Shown here piece by piece: positions 12,030-24,949 of a DNA stretch of 64,000 bases (within the stretch, counting starts at the first letter, position 1; each line of letters starts with the position of its first letter). Both the position numbers and the translations under genes were made by a program. The DNA lies in assembly GCA_026419785.1 (NCBI GenBank), contig JAODTK010005221.1, positions 310,001 through 374,000 of the forward strand. Direction: 5' to 3'. Below the pieces are notes generated by a model. That model saw nothing but the letters and a program-made list of their open reading frames with translations. It ran no database searches and had not been told where the DNA came from. This DNA comes from Sclerodactyla briareus. Taxonomy: Eukaryota; Echinodermata; Holothuroidea; Dendrochirotida; Sclerodactylidae.

Positions 12030-15000
12030 CTGTGAAATTCCAATTTGTTCACAGTGGGCATGTTTTAAATGTGGGGATGAATCAGAGTGGCCTGGGGGAT
12101 GTAGGTGGGTTAAGAGGAGTTTCATCATAACCAAGATGGCAAGACCTTAAGAATTTTAATAGAAAGGAGGTTAGCCAAGCTAGTCTTGGGTACCATTCGC
12201 AGAGTGGAGATGATTTGATTCTCCAAGGACCGCATTACCACCTTTACTATTTTACACATTAGGACCAAATAACAGTTAATACCTCAGCTACCCCCTGCTG
12301 CACCCACCACCTCAAGTGAAGAGGAATGGCAGTAGCAGTTCACATCCTTATAACATGTAGGTCAATATGTCAAAGTCTCATTAAATGTTGACAGATATCC
12401 ATTAACCTGATATTCCCTAGGAAACCTAGGGGCACCCCTCTACGCCCAGCAGAGGGAAAATTCTCATTGCTCCCACGTTAATGAGTGAACTTGAGGTCCA
12501 GCATTTTTTTTTGGATGGCTCCACCTTCTAGCCATGCTTTGAAACATTTCCTCATTTTTTTTTGGCTGGCTCCACCCTTCTAGCCATGCTTTAAAACATT
12601 TCCCCATACTCACCCTAATTATATGGGTAAAAGGGACTCCCCCCCCCCCAACAAATTGCTTCCAGGCCAAGGGTAGGGTTTAGTATAGTTTATGTCATAT
12701 CATGTCCTCCCCGAGGATGTTGGCTCTCATCAACAATCTTCTCTTAGGGAAGTGGATTCTTAAGGGCACAAATAATTAGAAATGATTAGCTCAGCTGGCT
12801 AGCATGTTATAATTGAATCATGCTGTACACATTACCAGTAGGAGCAAGAGTGACATTGACCTCAGTTACCAAATTCATGTTGATAATTGCTTGTTTTTAG
12901 GGAGGGAAGGTAGGCTTTAAGAGGCAGCTGTTTTAGTAGTCATTCTCAGGCTGAGCTTCTCTTATACTCTTATGTGCTGTTTATTTTCATGGACCAGTGG
13001 ATTATTCCAGTTGCTCAGAAACCTCAGGTCGAAGGTCACCTAGTGGGCAGATTTTTGTCCATTTGGGGAGAATTATATGTCAACAATAATTACCTATATT
13101 TCTGCAGATGGGATCATTGCCTTGTAGCAGAAGTGAACCAGCAATGCAGCCTTGTTTGATCAGCGTGGGCAGGTGGGTAAGTAGGTTTAGGTAGGTGGGT
13201 GAGCAGGTGGGCAAGTCAGCAGGTAGTACACTTTTACCAGCAAGCTCCACAATCCGGCTGAACTTGAACTTTAGGAATGTGGGTGAGAACACTGAAAATT
13301 GTATTCTGTTTTTGTTTGTTTCCCATTTGTGTAGTCCATTATGGCAGATACTTCTCTACTTAGCTAAATGATTCACAAATGCCCTCACAAATTACAATAA
13401 TTGGACAGTAATAATATCAGGCATTACGGAACAACCACAAAAGTGCAACTATTTTAATGATATGCGATACCTAAACAGACCACAAACAATCCCAGTCAAA
13501 TCTCCAAAATCGAAGCATATTTTTTTTAGGCTTTCGATGTAGGCTCTCAATTTTCTAAAACATTGAACTCAATCATAAATTTACTGGCCAGTTTCCTAGG
13601 GTGATGGGGAAAGCGAATATTCAAATAGATTTGTTATAGAAAATGATAACATGAGGGGAGGAAAAGATACTTTGCATGGTAGTGGTAGGACACCACACAT
13701 TTTAAGGTGGGATAGCTGGCAAATAAGTTATCACTGCTGACTGAGAGGGGTTCATTGAGGAGGAGGAGAGGGGGGAGGGGTAGCATTAATATGAAAGTGC
13801 ATAAGATCACATCTCTGACAAAATGCTTGGAGTACTGGCAGAAGCTCGGAATCAACTTAGGTCACTACCCTTGATTAGTTTGACACCTGGATTTGTTCCT
13901 TGATTTTTTTTTTCTTAGCCATAGCCTTGTTAAAAAGACTGTGGAATTGAAAGTAATATTTGGGACTGTTATTCCACTAATAGGAAGGGACACATGATCC
14001 GGAAACGATCCTCATGTTGATTTAATAGCCCAAAGACTTGCAGTGTTTCGAGAGAGTATATGCATTGGAAGAAGATGACAAAGAATGCGTGCTAGTGGCA
14101 GCCAATTCATAGTATTGAGGGCGGACAGGAAGAAGAAGAAGAAGATATGCATAACCTATTCACATCAGTTTTATGCCAACTAAAACAAAGGAAGATCACC
14201 AAACACTATTGGCAACACCTCCAATCATGCAGGAGATTGATTTATACAAAAGGTAGGAATGTGCATTCATGCAAACACCAACAACCACACGCACACACAC
14301 ACAAGCCACACGCACATTACATGTACCCTTTTTTATACGTACATCATAGTGCCTTTCCTACATTGGCTACAAAAATATATGCTAGGCACACAAAGTGGAT
14401 TAAAAGGTGAAGGTTAAGACTGGTGTAGCCTAAAATAACAAAAAGAAGAGATAAGCAAAAGGCCTATTGGAGCTGGTATCAAACCAATGACGTATGCAAT
14501 CTGTGATGCAAAGCCTATTAGGCACGCCTTCAAAGGATCTTAATAAGAACGTTGTGTTACAGTTCAATGCACTATACTGCCGCTCTTAAGGTTAATCAAA
14601 AGGCGGTGCTTCCAAAGCGATTATTAATTAGCTCAATCAGCCGCATAGTGATAAATGCCATCGAGATCACAACCACGGCGACGACAGTTGACGTAATACA
14701 CCATGGTTCGTGTGGCCTGGCAGGGACCGGGGCGGTTCAAGATAATAAAAACATTGTTTGGTCGAAAGATCATTTACATCTAGGTGAAGAGGAACTGTAG
14801 GGTCGCTACAATAAAGAGATTTTTGTTGTTGTTATAATTACTGTTACAACACCTGGTTTCACATTGTTAACACCCCAGGGCGTTATATACTAGACCTAGT
14901 TTGACCAGTTTACCAATCCAGGTCTTAAAAGGTGATTTTATTTTGGAATTTGTGTTAAGCATGGTATATAAATCCCAATTATCCTGGAAAGCATTGATAA

Positions 15001-15356
15001 TAGGGGCGTGTACCACAGCTATTCTCAGTCAGTAATGTAATATACACCATGACATCATGGTGAAGGATTTAATGATAGGTGTGGAAATAGACGAATGCCA
15101 TGGTTCAGGCTTTTATGTTATATATTCTAATTGCCCTGGAAACAATTCCAAAAGTGGAATATGCATGGAAACATGGGTTCCAGTTATGGACACAAACTGT
15201 ACCTAACAGGAGCTCCACAAACTGTGGCAAAGAGAAGGGAAGGTCCTTCTCAGAATCCTTGGTATGACTGAGAAGAGTTGACCACCGACCATCTACACCT
15301 GGGACTGGTGGGCCTTCTGCCAGTGACATTAAAGGCTAGTAGCTTCCCAGACTTAC
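12030..15356 (-). other. Intron-like stretch between spectrin exons
   Basis: No exon was recognised here. It holds C- and T-rich runs (near 12506, 12549 and 12642), an imperfect GGTGGGTA-type repeat (about 13168-13225), a short AGAAGA run near 14130 and a CA-rich stretch near 14283-14312. ORFs inside are short and unconvincing. It is bounded by a good donor (GTAAGT, from 15356 downward) and an acceptor (TTTCACAG) on the minus strand. Confidence 0.4.
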
Positions 15357-15749
15357 CTTCAGTTTGTCTTCCTGCTCAGAGAAGTATCGAAGGCACTCCC
15401 ACTGAGCTGAGGTGACTTCAGCTCCTCTGCCAATTTTGAGATGTCCTCCCTCAATTTCTCAGATCTGTGCAGTAACCATTGACCTCGAACTGATCTTTCT
15501 CAGACTCTGCTGCAGCAGCAGCGTATTTCTGCCTTGACCTCCTCCACCGACTCCCCACGCAACGTCTCAATCCCAGGTCGCCGGTACTCACGTGCGGAAC
15601 TTGGTCTGAAACGCCTTCCCTGCCATCGACGGTTCATTCCATCAAGGTGGGCTCCACCACCGGGCGTGCCCCCCGGCACCGGAGGTCAGCCCCATTCTGG
15701 CGGAGGCTGTCATAGTCTCGCTTCTTGTGCTCTAGTCCCGCTGTATGGC
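15357..15749 (-). CDS. Dystrophin/utrophin-like spectrin-repeat gene, large exon
   Basis: This is the clearest coding block. On the minus strand it starts after a strong acceptor (TTCCTTCTCAG) and ends at a strong donor (CTGAAG|GTAAGT). Translation gives, in order, HTAGLEHKKRDYDSLRQNGA (helix B), RPVVEPTLME and NRRWQ (helix C with its Trp), SAREYRRPGIETLRGES, VEEVKAEIR, AAAESEKDQFEVNGYCTDL, then AQWECLRYFSEQEDKLK (next helix C). The reading frame shifts near 15636, in the CTG/CAG run near 15510, and near 15455. Each is a small indel, so either the assembly is noisy or the exon is decayed. From memory, the KKK...VR..G..L...GA..VEPT...RW..I.SKF pattern matches the dystrophin/utrophin rod near repeats R16-R17. 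The protein would link actin filaments to membrane complexes. Another spectrin-repeat family (nesprin, MACF/dystonin) is possible. Confidence 0.75.
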
Positions 15750-16039
15750 CTGAGAAGGAACGAAGGGATTGGTTGGATTATCCACACATGACCTTTTGTT
15801 GTAGTCAGTGCAGGATTGCATGGCCCCCACTGCCAGGATAGCAGAGTAGGCTATAGATGGTATTCATATCATTGAAGAGCAACATATAACAAGAACACGC
15901 AGTGGTTAGAGGCCATAGTCAGACTGCACAGACAGAATTCTACAGATCCTAGCATTATTTCATTGTTGAGTTACTCACTACTTTCAATTTACCTCTGAGA
16001 AATCTCTGACATCACAGGGGACGGTGGGGGCAACGCTGC

Positions 16040-16790
16040 CCATTGACTCTTTACAAACCAATGCTATATTTTTGCAACCTGGATTATCAGAACTATAGCC
16101 CCCGCTTCGAGTTGTTAGCTCACCCGTCACAAATGTACCAAACACAAACGTACAATTTATGTGATAAACCAGGACCTATACTGCCTTGGGCTCTTATATT
16201 GCTAGCCAACACCGAAGGTATGGCTATTAGACCATCATTATGACTAAACATCGCATCATGCAACAAAACTTGTGGATGTTCAAGATTTGGCAGTATTTCA
16301 AATGGAAAATGGGCCCTATGCCCGACTGGGCCCTGAGCCCACATTTCCCGAACACTCCCAATGGCCCTCTACCCATAGACCATTCATTATATGTAACTTT
16401 GAAGAAAATATTAAAAAGCTGTGGGAAGGCTGCATCACAGTACCTTGTGTAACATTCATAAAATGGGCCCTCGGATCAAAGTGGGCCTGGGCCGGAAATT
16501 CCTGAACACCCAGAGGTACGGGCTTCGACCACATTATGACTGAACATCGTTCTGTTGCACCAAATTTGTAGGAGAAACATTTGAATTTTAAACATGAGGT
16601 CCTTATTGCCCCTTAATGAACCTTTGATCTTGACCTTCAACAACGTCCCATGGTTTGCATGACATGGTTGCCAGTTTGGTTGACATCCATCACAGAATTT
16701 TGTTTGGGGGCCAAAAAGGCAACTGTTGACACACTCCACTCACAACAGACACGGACAGACAGACAGATCGATAGAATAGACAGGCAGTGG
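16040..16790 (+). repeat. GGGCCC-type dispersed repeat, copy 2 (shorter)
   Basis: It shares the phrases GGCTATTAGACCATCATTAT, ATGGGCCCTCGG, CCTGAACACCC and TGTAGGAG with copies 1 and 3. It ends in a degraded (CAGA)n stretch (about 16746-16790). It lies inside an intron of the spectrin-repeat gene. Confidence 0.7.
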
Positions 16791-17477
16791 GGTTTGAGGT
16801 GGTATTCGATTTCTCTTTTGGCCTCCTGAAATAGAGGGGAATGAGCATATTATGAAGTTGAAGCCAACTGATTGGGTTGTTCGTGGCACATTGAGAAGGA
16901 ACTGCAGTGTTAATAGGCATAGACTTTTTATTTTTGACAAGATTTTGTCACTACGACAAGTCAATGACGGCCTGGTAAATGAAAAGGGCATGTGGAACTT
17001 TGGCTAGACACTTGGTGGTGTATGGTTCAATATGAGTAGGCAGAGTAATGTGGGAGGATTACTTACACCTTCGTTTGACCACGCTAATAATTGATACTAA
17101 CAGGAGGATAGTAAACCACAGTATATATTTCACAAACCCATTTAAATTCAAACTTGGGGTTCCCTGTTCGAAGGGGTCACTGGTTATATTGTTAGTCAAG
17201 TCCCCATTTAAATGCCACTTCCTTCATCTGAAATTACTGGCTGCTTAACGTCGGGTCCTCTGATATACCTGGGTTGGCCATCGCTGTGATATTGAATCAG
17301 AGGGGCCTGCTGGATAGCGGCAGACGCCAAAACATAATGTCACTAATGGATTGGTTCAACATCTGGTCCTGTGGATAACATTCACAATGCATCGGGAGTC
17401 AAAATACAACAGCAGAAGTTTATACGACGACTGTGATACCCCTTACTTTGATATAGACTCAATACAAGTGCAAGTCG

Positions 17478-18422
17478 GAACAGCTTGGTAGCTGCGGACA
17501 GCAAAATTCCCATGGCGAATACACTGCATGTTTTTCGCCATTTCACATTATTGTTGGTTCACATTTAATGACCTCTACTGACATCTGTCATAATCATGGA
17601 ATGAGTTGGAACATGTCTATCACATTGGCCTAATATTTGCTATCAGTGCCCAGCAACAAGTAGAAAGCACAAACTATTTCTAAGCCTGTGGCAACGCGAA
17701 CGGAAACACATGCTTCCCACAGAAATGAATATCTGACATTGTTGACACTCATAGTTATAGTTGAACCACTCTAGAAATAATATACAAACAAGGTCACAAG
17801 TTACCATTAAACAGCATTTAGGTGGGGGGGGGGGGGGGGAGGGCCAAGCCACCATTGGCCAATGATGTGAAAGCTTTCTGTGCCCACAAACATTTCTAGG
17901 TCACCAACGAGAAATTGGACCGAAATGTAATGTAAACAAATCCTGCAGAGGCAGGGACTAATGTAAACTAGGGCCAGATGTGATGAAAGACAATTCATCT
18001 TCCCCTGGACTATGGGTTTTATTGTCAACTAGGCTGCAGACCTGGACCTTCTGACAGATAAGGTAAACACGGCTCTGCAGAGAAGTAGAAGGATGAGTAG
18101 AGTAATGTAAAACAAACTTGTCTCGCGTCAGAGAGCTCAAATTAAAGTTGGAAATTGGGGTAGGGTGGTAGGGTATTAATTTGGATTTAAATAACATCTA
18201 AGTACCAAATGGCACAATAAAATGTAAACATAAGGCTAGCATTAGCAAGCTTCATCCACCTACCAAAGTTCAACCTAATCGCATTACAGTTTAGAGTATG
18301 AATGAACGTGACGAACGAAGGAACGAAAAAACTAACGAACGAACGAAACGAACGACACGGTCGGAAGGAGAGAAATGATGACTTGCAGAGCTGTGGGAGG
18401 GAGCTGCTCTCCCACAGCTAAT
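17478..18422 (+). repeat. GAAC-ending dispersed repeat, copy 1
   Basis: It starts near AGCTGCGGACAGC and ends with a (GAAC)n-like tract (18305-18360) and the inverted repeat AGCTGTGGGAG...CTCCCACAGCT (about 18390-18420). A G run (17823-17840) interrupts it. Copy 2 lies at 43.8-44.5 kb. Confidence 0.65.
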
Positions 18423-18522
18423 AATGTATACAGGTTACTATGGCCAAACCAGATGGCTCAGGGATTCAATACATCAAAATCTCATGAAGATGATCTTTTC
18501 AACATTGTTCCAATTCCCTCAC

Positions 18523-18574
18523 CTTTGCTGATGTTTGCTGTTTCTCTCAAATCTTTCAATTTCCCGTATAGTGT
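18523..18574 (-). CDS. Spectrin-repeat gene, short exon
   Basis: A 52-bp minus-strand exon candidate. It reads TLYGKLKDLRETANISK and ends with a single G before a donor (AAAG|GTGAGG). The acceptor is TTGCATCCTGAG, with only a modest pyrimidine tract. The single trailing G plus the first two bases (GC) of the exon at 15749 make a glycine codon and lead directly into HTAGLEHKK, so phase and sense agree across the 2.8-kb intron. The joined peptide looks like the end of helix A and the start of helix B of a spectrin repeat. Being so short, it rests mainly on this junction agreement. Confidence 0.45.
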
Positions 18575-20593
18575 CTCAGGATGCAAAAGTCACCAGGGCT
18601 TTTGATTGGTGCAACCACTGGGCTGGATGAGGGTCATGACCTTGAGGGTCTCCATACATACATAAAAATAGCTCAACACTCTAATGAACCCCTGCCCCCA
18701 CCTCTAAACTTTCAATGGTTGATTGTGCCCATGCTTATAATACAATTAGATTATATCTGATTGAGCAACAGGCTTAGAACGATTCCTCACAAATTGAAAT
18801 CGCTAAACGACACTGTGTTGAGCTGCTGCTAACATACTCAGCAGGATTAGTGGATTGCATATTGGTTTCTATGTCAGGGGTAACATCTGTAAATACACCA
18901 ATGATGTAATAGGGGTGCCAAGATGTATAGCATACGGTAATCTCATTTACAGAGTACCCGGTGACAAAAACCCTAGCAGTAATAAAAATGTAAAAAACAG
19001 CTTTATCTTGTCTGGTCTTTATTTTGCTTGTATGTAGCGAAACAAAATTTACATGACTATAAACCAAAATGGTGAGGTCAGACATTCCCTGAACATATCG
19101 GACGAAATGGAATCAATACTGGCTGATCCTCCACAAGAATAGTAACAGATGCAGGCCTAATTACCTTGTCACTATGTCAACTCTGGGGGATTGGAGGACC
19201 CTTCCAATTTACCAATTTTTCATGCCCGGTTGAGAAATTCTGTTCCAGCCTTCTTGAAGGACTTTGTACTGGAATATTGATATTGATCTGTATGCCAAGC
19301 CAGAACGCAGCGGAAATCGTGGACACAGTATCCAGCGCTGATGGGAGAAAACCAATGGATGAAGGTATAAGCTCCCCCGAAGCGTGAAATACACTTAACA
19401 CCATTTGGGCACTGAGCAGGACGTTTATGATTACCCCTGGTTTAATTGGCTGGAGGAGAGATGTATTGGCTTGAAATGGATGCAGCTTGTATAATACTAC
19501 AATCACTTATTAGGAGGACTGCTCCACATGTAAAGAAGACACCAATGGTGCCAGAGCATATACCCGAGGGGCGGAAACAGTTACAAAATCAACAGCCAAA
19601 CTGCCAGGAGGTTACACCGATAGCAAGGATCAAAGTATTACATACTGACTTTTTATATTTGATGAAGATTGCAGAGCAACTGCGGTAGCGTTCTGTGTCA
19701 GGGCTATACCTGCTATCTCTTGGTTATATTTCAATCTGATTGATTTTGACTGATATCAGGATCAAATTTGATTTGTGGAGGCAATAAAAAAGGATTGTTT
19801 GACAGTAACGCTATGTCTAGGTAAAAAACTGTTCAACCAACCATGCACCTAAAAACCAAAAAATTAGGGAACATCATACAAGTGGTGCCAATATTATAGC
19901 ACTTCAGAAAGAATTGGTAGAATTTTTGGGCGCCATCCATAGGACCATCCCTCTAGCAGGAGCCTTTTGTTGGCCTACTGCATGGGTGACGGGATTGTCG
20001 ATTAATTTTGTGATTACAGAATATATTTTGTGGTGGCTGACCTGCTGTACGTCCTTCTTTTTGTTAGCACTTACCCTACTAGATTGTCTTGTATACTGTC
20101 GATCGGTTTTTTGGCTGTATGTGTATTCTGTATTACGTGTGGTGGAGATTGGCTACTGGAGAATGGTGCAGCTCTTTGAAAATGAACTTATTGATATTCA
20201 TTTTGAGCAAGTCGGATTGGGGTAAAACGAGTGGTGATGTCTCCAGTTCAGGGCGGTTCGGGGCTATTGAAGTGGTACCCTTATGCAGGTGGTGTGCCTT
20301 GCACAGACCACAATTCATAGTAAAGAGTTGTGTTGTCCTCCCCAGGATAGTAGCTCAGTTTTGTGATTTTGGATGTTACTTTGTTCATAATCTGGTGCTG
20401 TGATCTGATTCTGGAACACACAGGAACTGGACCAGGTGTTCCTTACATTATATCTTTGCTTTGGTTGTTCTTCCAGCATGCCTCCTCGTAAGTTAAAACG
20501 TTATGTTTTTCTCCCTCCCCCTCCTCCTGTCCATAGATGAAGGGGTACACTGTCCTCTCTGAGTCCTGGGTTATTCCCAGGCTAGATGGCAAC
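18575..20593. other. Intron-like stretch, no confident gene
   Basis: Overlapping ORFs of about 60-110 codons occur on both strands at 18774-19085, 19166-19506 and 19446-19688. The minus frame at 19177-19506 has hydrophobic stretches, but all three frames are open over part of it and no splice structure or family signature decides between them. Chance ORFs of this size are common at this base composition. No repeat was recognised. Confidence 0.3.
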
Positions 20594-20722
20594 CCTCCCA
20601 ACAGTTAGCATTGAGTTTTTCTCTCTTCTTAGCCAGGTGGCATGCCCCACCCTGTCCTGGGCATCGATGGCTTCAGATTGCTCATTCAGGGTCAGGTCAG
20701 TATTAACCCCTTCTCTGGGGTG
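20594..20722 (-). CDS. Candidate spectrin-repeat gene exon
   Basis: On the minus strand, after GATATTGTAG, an open frame reads GVNTDLTLNEQSEAIDAQD followed by RVGHATWLRREKNSML. The composition (charged, helix-forming, with a Trp in a helix-A-like context) fits the spectrin rod and would sit just upstream of the exon at 18574. The donor is uncertain: ACT|GTTGGG at 20602 or GGGAG|GTTGCC near 20593, neither strong. The opposite strand is also open (about 73 codons), so the strand assignment rests on composition and neighbours only. Treat as a candidate. Confidence 0.35.
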
Positions 20723-22832
20723 CTACAATATCCACTCACTGACAATTTGGAGCGACTCTGCTGTCATGCATACAAATCAAGAACTAAGAGGCATTAATAC
20801 AAAATAATAACATGATGCTTGGTTTTACCCTTATACACCCACAAACGCCCCCCCCCCCACCCTGCCCTCTCCTGCAGTGTATCAATGGTTGTGATGACTC
20901 AAGTACTCCACCATCACACAAAATGCACAAATGAGGGAGAGACTCTTGCCATGCCACAGATACTAAATGACAAATGCTCTGATAGTTCTGGTACACACAC
21001 TCATCCATTCAGATCAGAATATGAAAGTGGTCTAATGTGAGTGTAAATTGCAAACAAACAGTAAAAGAGGTCAGCCTTCACTGTTCTGCTAGGTTTCTAG
21101 GGGCAAACCGCCCTTGATTCAAGGAAATATGAAGAGTGTTTTTGTGCGAAGGTGGCAAGACCTGAACGTTGGCCCGTCACTCAAGTTCCTCCAAGTTGCT
21201 AGGAATCTTCCCTTCCAGGGCGTGAAAACTTGCAGCCAGAAGTTGATGGGTGTTTAGATTAGCGCTAGATTTCATGGAGAAACCAGGGAGCGGGACAAGA
21301 ATATGCAGTCGGCTTGTAGACCAGTGAACCAGATGTGTTTTGAGTGTTTACAGGCACACTCTTTCAAAATGATCACACCATTTCAAAATCCCAGCGGCCT
21401 CCCATCCGAAAAGAATTTTCAATTGCCGTGGAAGCTTCTAGAGTCATCTTTCAAATAAGGTGGCACGTGTCACTTCTCTCTCATAGTCCCTGTGATTCTA
21501 TCTACATTGCAAATAATGGGGGCACTCTTTCTAAATGCTATGGCAGTTATTTATGACCAAGGCAAATCAAGCTGATATAGCAACAGTATATTCCTCCATG
21601 CTCCCCAGTATAGCAGAGGGAGGGGGGGGGGGGGACGGGACTTCAGGAGGTATAGGCCTATGGTGACAGCATTAGTTGTGGTTTTGAACTACTAATAAAG
21701 GGTGATATGCCACGTACAGTACCAGTACATATTACAAGTGTTAGGGTAGGGCATCAAATTGCAGCTTATGTGCAATAATGAAAATAGAGCAAATGTGACT
21801 ATTCTTACTTTGAGGATTTATATTATCAGGAGGCTGAATTTTGCGGTTTTTGATGGTACATGCATAGGGGGTAAACGAATACTTTCTATGATTGAAACAA
21901 AATCTGCGCCACAGAGTCATGAGTTGGTTTAGTTTGTGGGGGGGTTGATGGAAGCCATGCTGCCTAACGCCACTCGAGAGGCCAAATCGCCAGAACCAAG
22001 TAGTACAGATACTTATGATGTTTGACATAGGATACACCGAAGTGAGGTTGCCAGTGGCATCTATTTTCTGCCAGAATAGGAGCTAGAAAGTGACTGGGGC
22101 ATATATGGTGTACATCAGGTAATGGCAACTGCAGTGAATTCACTCATCAAGGACCAGGCACAACCAAGACATTGTGGGGTATTTTTCATTATCCTATTCA
22201 GTTCCCCCCCCCCCCACCCCACCCCTCCCCAGTAAAGGCTAAGAAGTATTTAACGAACTGGCAATGGGGCAACCTACTACTCAACAGGATGCACAGTCAG
22301 TAGGAATTCTATTTCAAGTTCTAATCTGACCATGAATCATGTTTGAATTCCTCTGGACTAAAGATAGACCATATCCATCAAAAGTTTCATGAAATTTGGT
22401 AAACTCCATGTGCGCATTCATTATGCAAATTAAACTACCTAATCATCATATTTTACACTGAAAAGCTGATCAGTTCATCTACCCAGTTATTGTAGATCAT
22501 AGGTTGGCTATATAAAACTATGAAATGGCCTGCTCAATTAGTTACTATCATGCTCAAAATCTTCTTTGATTGTGTTCAAGCGAAACCCAGATACCACGTA
22601 CAAATTATTGATCCGTCTTCGTTAGTTTTATGAGGCATCTGGCTAACGGGAAGACACGCATACACACACACCAGAGTATTGCATCCCTAAGTTCCTTTCT
22701 GACTTTCAGTCAGCGAGACAACAATTGGCAATAATACAGTGGTTGAAACATAGGGACTTAGCTGGTGAACATAAATCCTCCCCCCCCCCCCCCCCTCCAA
22801 CAATTTGCTTTTGAATGGATTTACATACATAC
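20723..22832. other. Intron-like stretch
   Basis: No gene supported. It contains C runs near 20848 and 22204, a G run near 21621, and otherwise unique-looking sequence. A minus ORF at 21741-22037 has no coding features. A C run at 22778-22795 lies just downstream of the membrane-segment exon on the minus strand. Confidence 0.35.
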
Positions 22833-22987
22833 CCGGTGGTACTTGATGCTGGTAACGATCCACATGAAAGCAAGGATGGAACACCACATCAGGAATGAGA
22901 TGAGAGCCATGAAGGCACCAATGTCATCGGATTCATCCTCCTCGCCAAACATGTTTATAATCCAATGAGTAGCACTAATGTGACTCC
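22833..22987 (-). CDS. Isolated exon encoding a transmembrane segment
   Basis: The 155-bp minus-strand segment runs from acceptor TTTCTCAG to donor CACCGG|GTATGT. After two leading bases it is open throughout with no frameshift, unlike most exons here. It reads SHISATHWIINMFGEEDESD followed by a hydrophobic helix (IGAFMALISFLMWCSILAF) and ends MWIVTSIKYHR. The acidic stretch, about 22 apolar residues and a basic end are typical of a membrane span with the positive side after it. It needs phase 1 upstream and ends in phase 0. I do not recognise the family. It does not fit a spectrin rod, so it may be a nested gene on the same strand, or an alternative exon. The Met at residue 12 could be a start if this is a first exon. 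Confidence 0.5.
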
Positions 22988-24949
22988 CTGAGAAATTCTT
23001 TCATATCCTATGTGGAATATTCAAAGATGGAATGTGTAGTTACTAATTTTCTCTCTCTCTCTTGAAGGGTCAGGTTTCCAGTTTGTGGTAGTTGGGTAGG
23101 TAGGTCCAAGTGTATCCGTGCTGTCAAGTGGAGAGCAATTACTTGATGAGAAATCATTTAAAGACCATTAATCACTCATCCAGGGATAACCTGGGCAAGC
23201 TTTTTATTAGCAATAATTGCCATGACAAAGCTAATCTAGGCCTATTTCAACCCATTCAACCATTAATGTCCCAAAAGAAGGGACAGTTGTAGTGTTAGCA
23301 AAGTGCTGCTTCAATGGTTGCATGGTTATATTGTGTTTCTAAGCGCTTCCAACGGACGGTTTACATAACCCAATTGAGTTGTATTGTCCTGACTGCACTG
23401 ATTTCCTGCTCCGACAAAAGCAAAGCGACCGAATATGGATCACTGAACAAAGCATACATGGACTAGAATAGCTAGGATAACACAGAAATTAATTTGAAGT
23501 TCTTGATCTACAGATGTTAACTATATGAGGAGAAACCCCATGCATTTACGGGTGGGACATAGCTCTCCCTATTAGACACACTTTAAAAAAAAAAAAAAAT
23601 TGGGGGGGGGGGGAGGGGAATATCGGTGGTCAGATAGTTCCACTTTCTTCCTATAGTTACCTCTCATCAGGAACCTCTACCCAAAAGAGCTCCCTTACTT
23701 TTTATTATCACTCAGCTCTAAGTCAAGCCTGAACATTGTCAGTGGGATGAGATTTATTGCATGAGAATGATAATGTCAATGATGGAATATCATAAAGGGG
23801 GTATAACTGATGTACGATGTGTACCCATGCCATGATGCCTAAGTTTATGAACAGATCACACCAAGCTATCAAAGTGAATCAACTTCCTATGTAGGATTCC
23901 AGAACCAACTGATTCTAAAACAGCTGGCATTCACTACAGATTAAGAATGAAATAATGTCCATATTAGGAAGAAACCAAACCTTCACCAGAGACTGTTGAC
24001 AAATTTGTTCAGGGAATGTATATCCAAAGAAATGCATTCCTAAGAGTACAAGGTTTCCAGCATTTCATGGATACAAAACTCTCCTAAAATCTGGAAATTC
24101 CAAGAGATTTTTGAGTCACAATAAATGTTCAGAACATCTGGCACAGATGCATCGTTTAATGTGGGAGCAAGTGATCCGTAATAGAATGTGTGTACAAATT
24201 CCGGCTTCTCTATTCCTTGTACTTAAAAGTTATTTTCCAGGTTTCTCAAGATTGCCAGAAAGGGAGAAGGCAGGGCAGTTAGATTGCCCAAAACTGGGTT
24301 CGTGCTGAGCTGGGGGGCTTATCTTCCCAACAGCTTAGTCCCACACCCATGGAACCCTGGACACCTGTCTAGTCAGGTGATAGATCAGGTGACTGCGACT
24401 GTTGTCCAATCGGGATCAAGACAGCATCACAAAACTAACTGATAGAAAAGAACCGATCTTCCTCCTAATTAGGGGGAGGTGGATCATGAAATGAACAAAC
24501 AAACTACCCTGTGATTTCATACACATTCCTGTGAAAATGAAAATATGGGTTACAATTGTACAGTAAAGGGACAAGAAGTAAACCAGGGTGAAAGGGCGAT
24601 AAGTCAACAAAATAAACCAACTACCCTTGAGAACTACAAATTCAGTTGCAGAATAAGTGATGTCCCATCTGTCATAGAATAATCGGATGTTCTGCAGACA
24701 GCAGACTCGTGAACTGTACATCTATAGTCAGATATGCAGAGATTTCTAGTTAGACTGCACTGGTTGGTTTGCAAATGGAATTTCATGAGAGACACTGCAG
24801 GAAAATGCAATTATAAAAGGCTTATTAGGATAGCTGAGGAACAACTGAAAATGGCAGTCTGCACCAGGCATTCGTACAATCCATTAGAGGCTGTTAAAGT
24901 TAAAGTGTATTGCGCAAGATCGAGAGGCAATAATAAAATTATGTCATAC
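22988..24949. other. Non-coding stretch
   Basis: No gene recognised. Notable only for an A run followed by a G run at 23585-23615 and a short CT tract near 23051. The ORF at 24111-24308 (plus) has fairly even composition but no supporting splice sites or family match. Confidence 0.3.

Larger units (their letters stand above)
15750..18522 (-). other. Intron with two dispersed repeats
   Basis: This lies between two phase-compatible exons. It contains a GGGCCC-type repeat copy (about 16040-16790) and a GAAC-ending repeat (about 17478-18422), annotated separately. A short hydrophobic ORF at 17066-17292 (minus) is considered and rejected elsewhere. No other coding signal was seen. Confidence 0.4.

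Noticed and set aside
17066-17292. Minus-strand hydrophobic ORF (YILWFTILLLVSIISVV, ending KRRCK) with a good Kozak-like ATG upstream
   Set aside because: It needs two frame shifts to reach the ATG, lies in the intron between two phase-compatible spectrin exons, and T-rich DNA readily gives hydrophobic ORFs.
19177-19506. Minus-strand 109-codon ORF with possible membrane segments, considered as a four-span (MS4A-like) protein
   Set aside because: All three frames are open across part of it, the plus strand is also open, and the family motifs are not there.
23640-23730. Minus-strand donor-like GAGAG|GTAACT after a short frame LFWVEVPDE
   Set aside because: It needs an indel within 60 bases and has no recognisable repeat motif.
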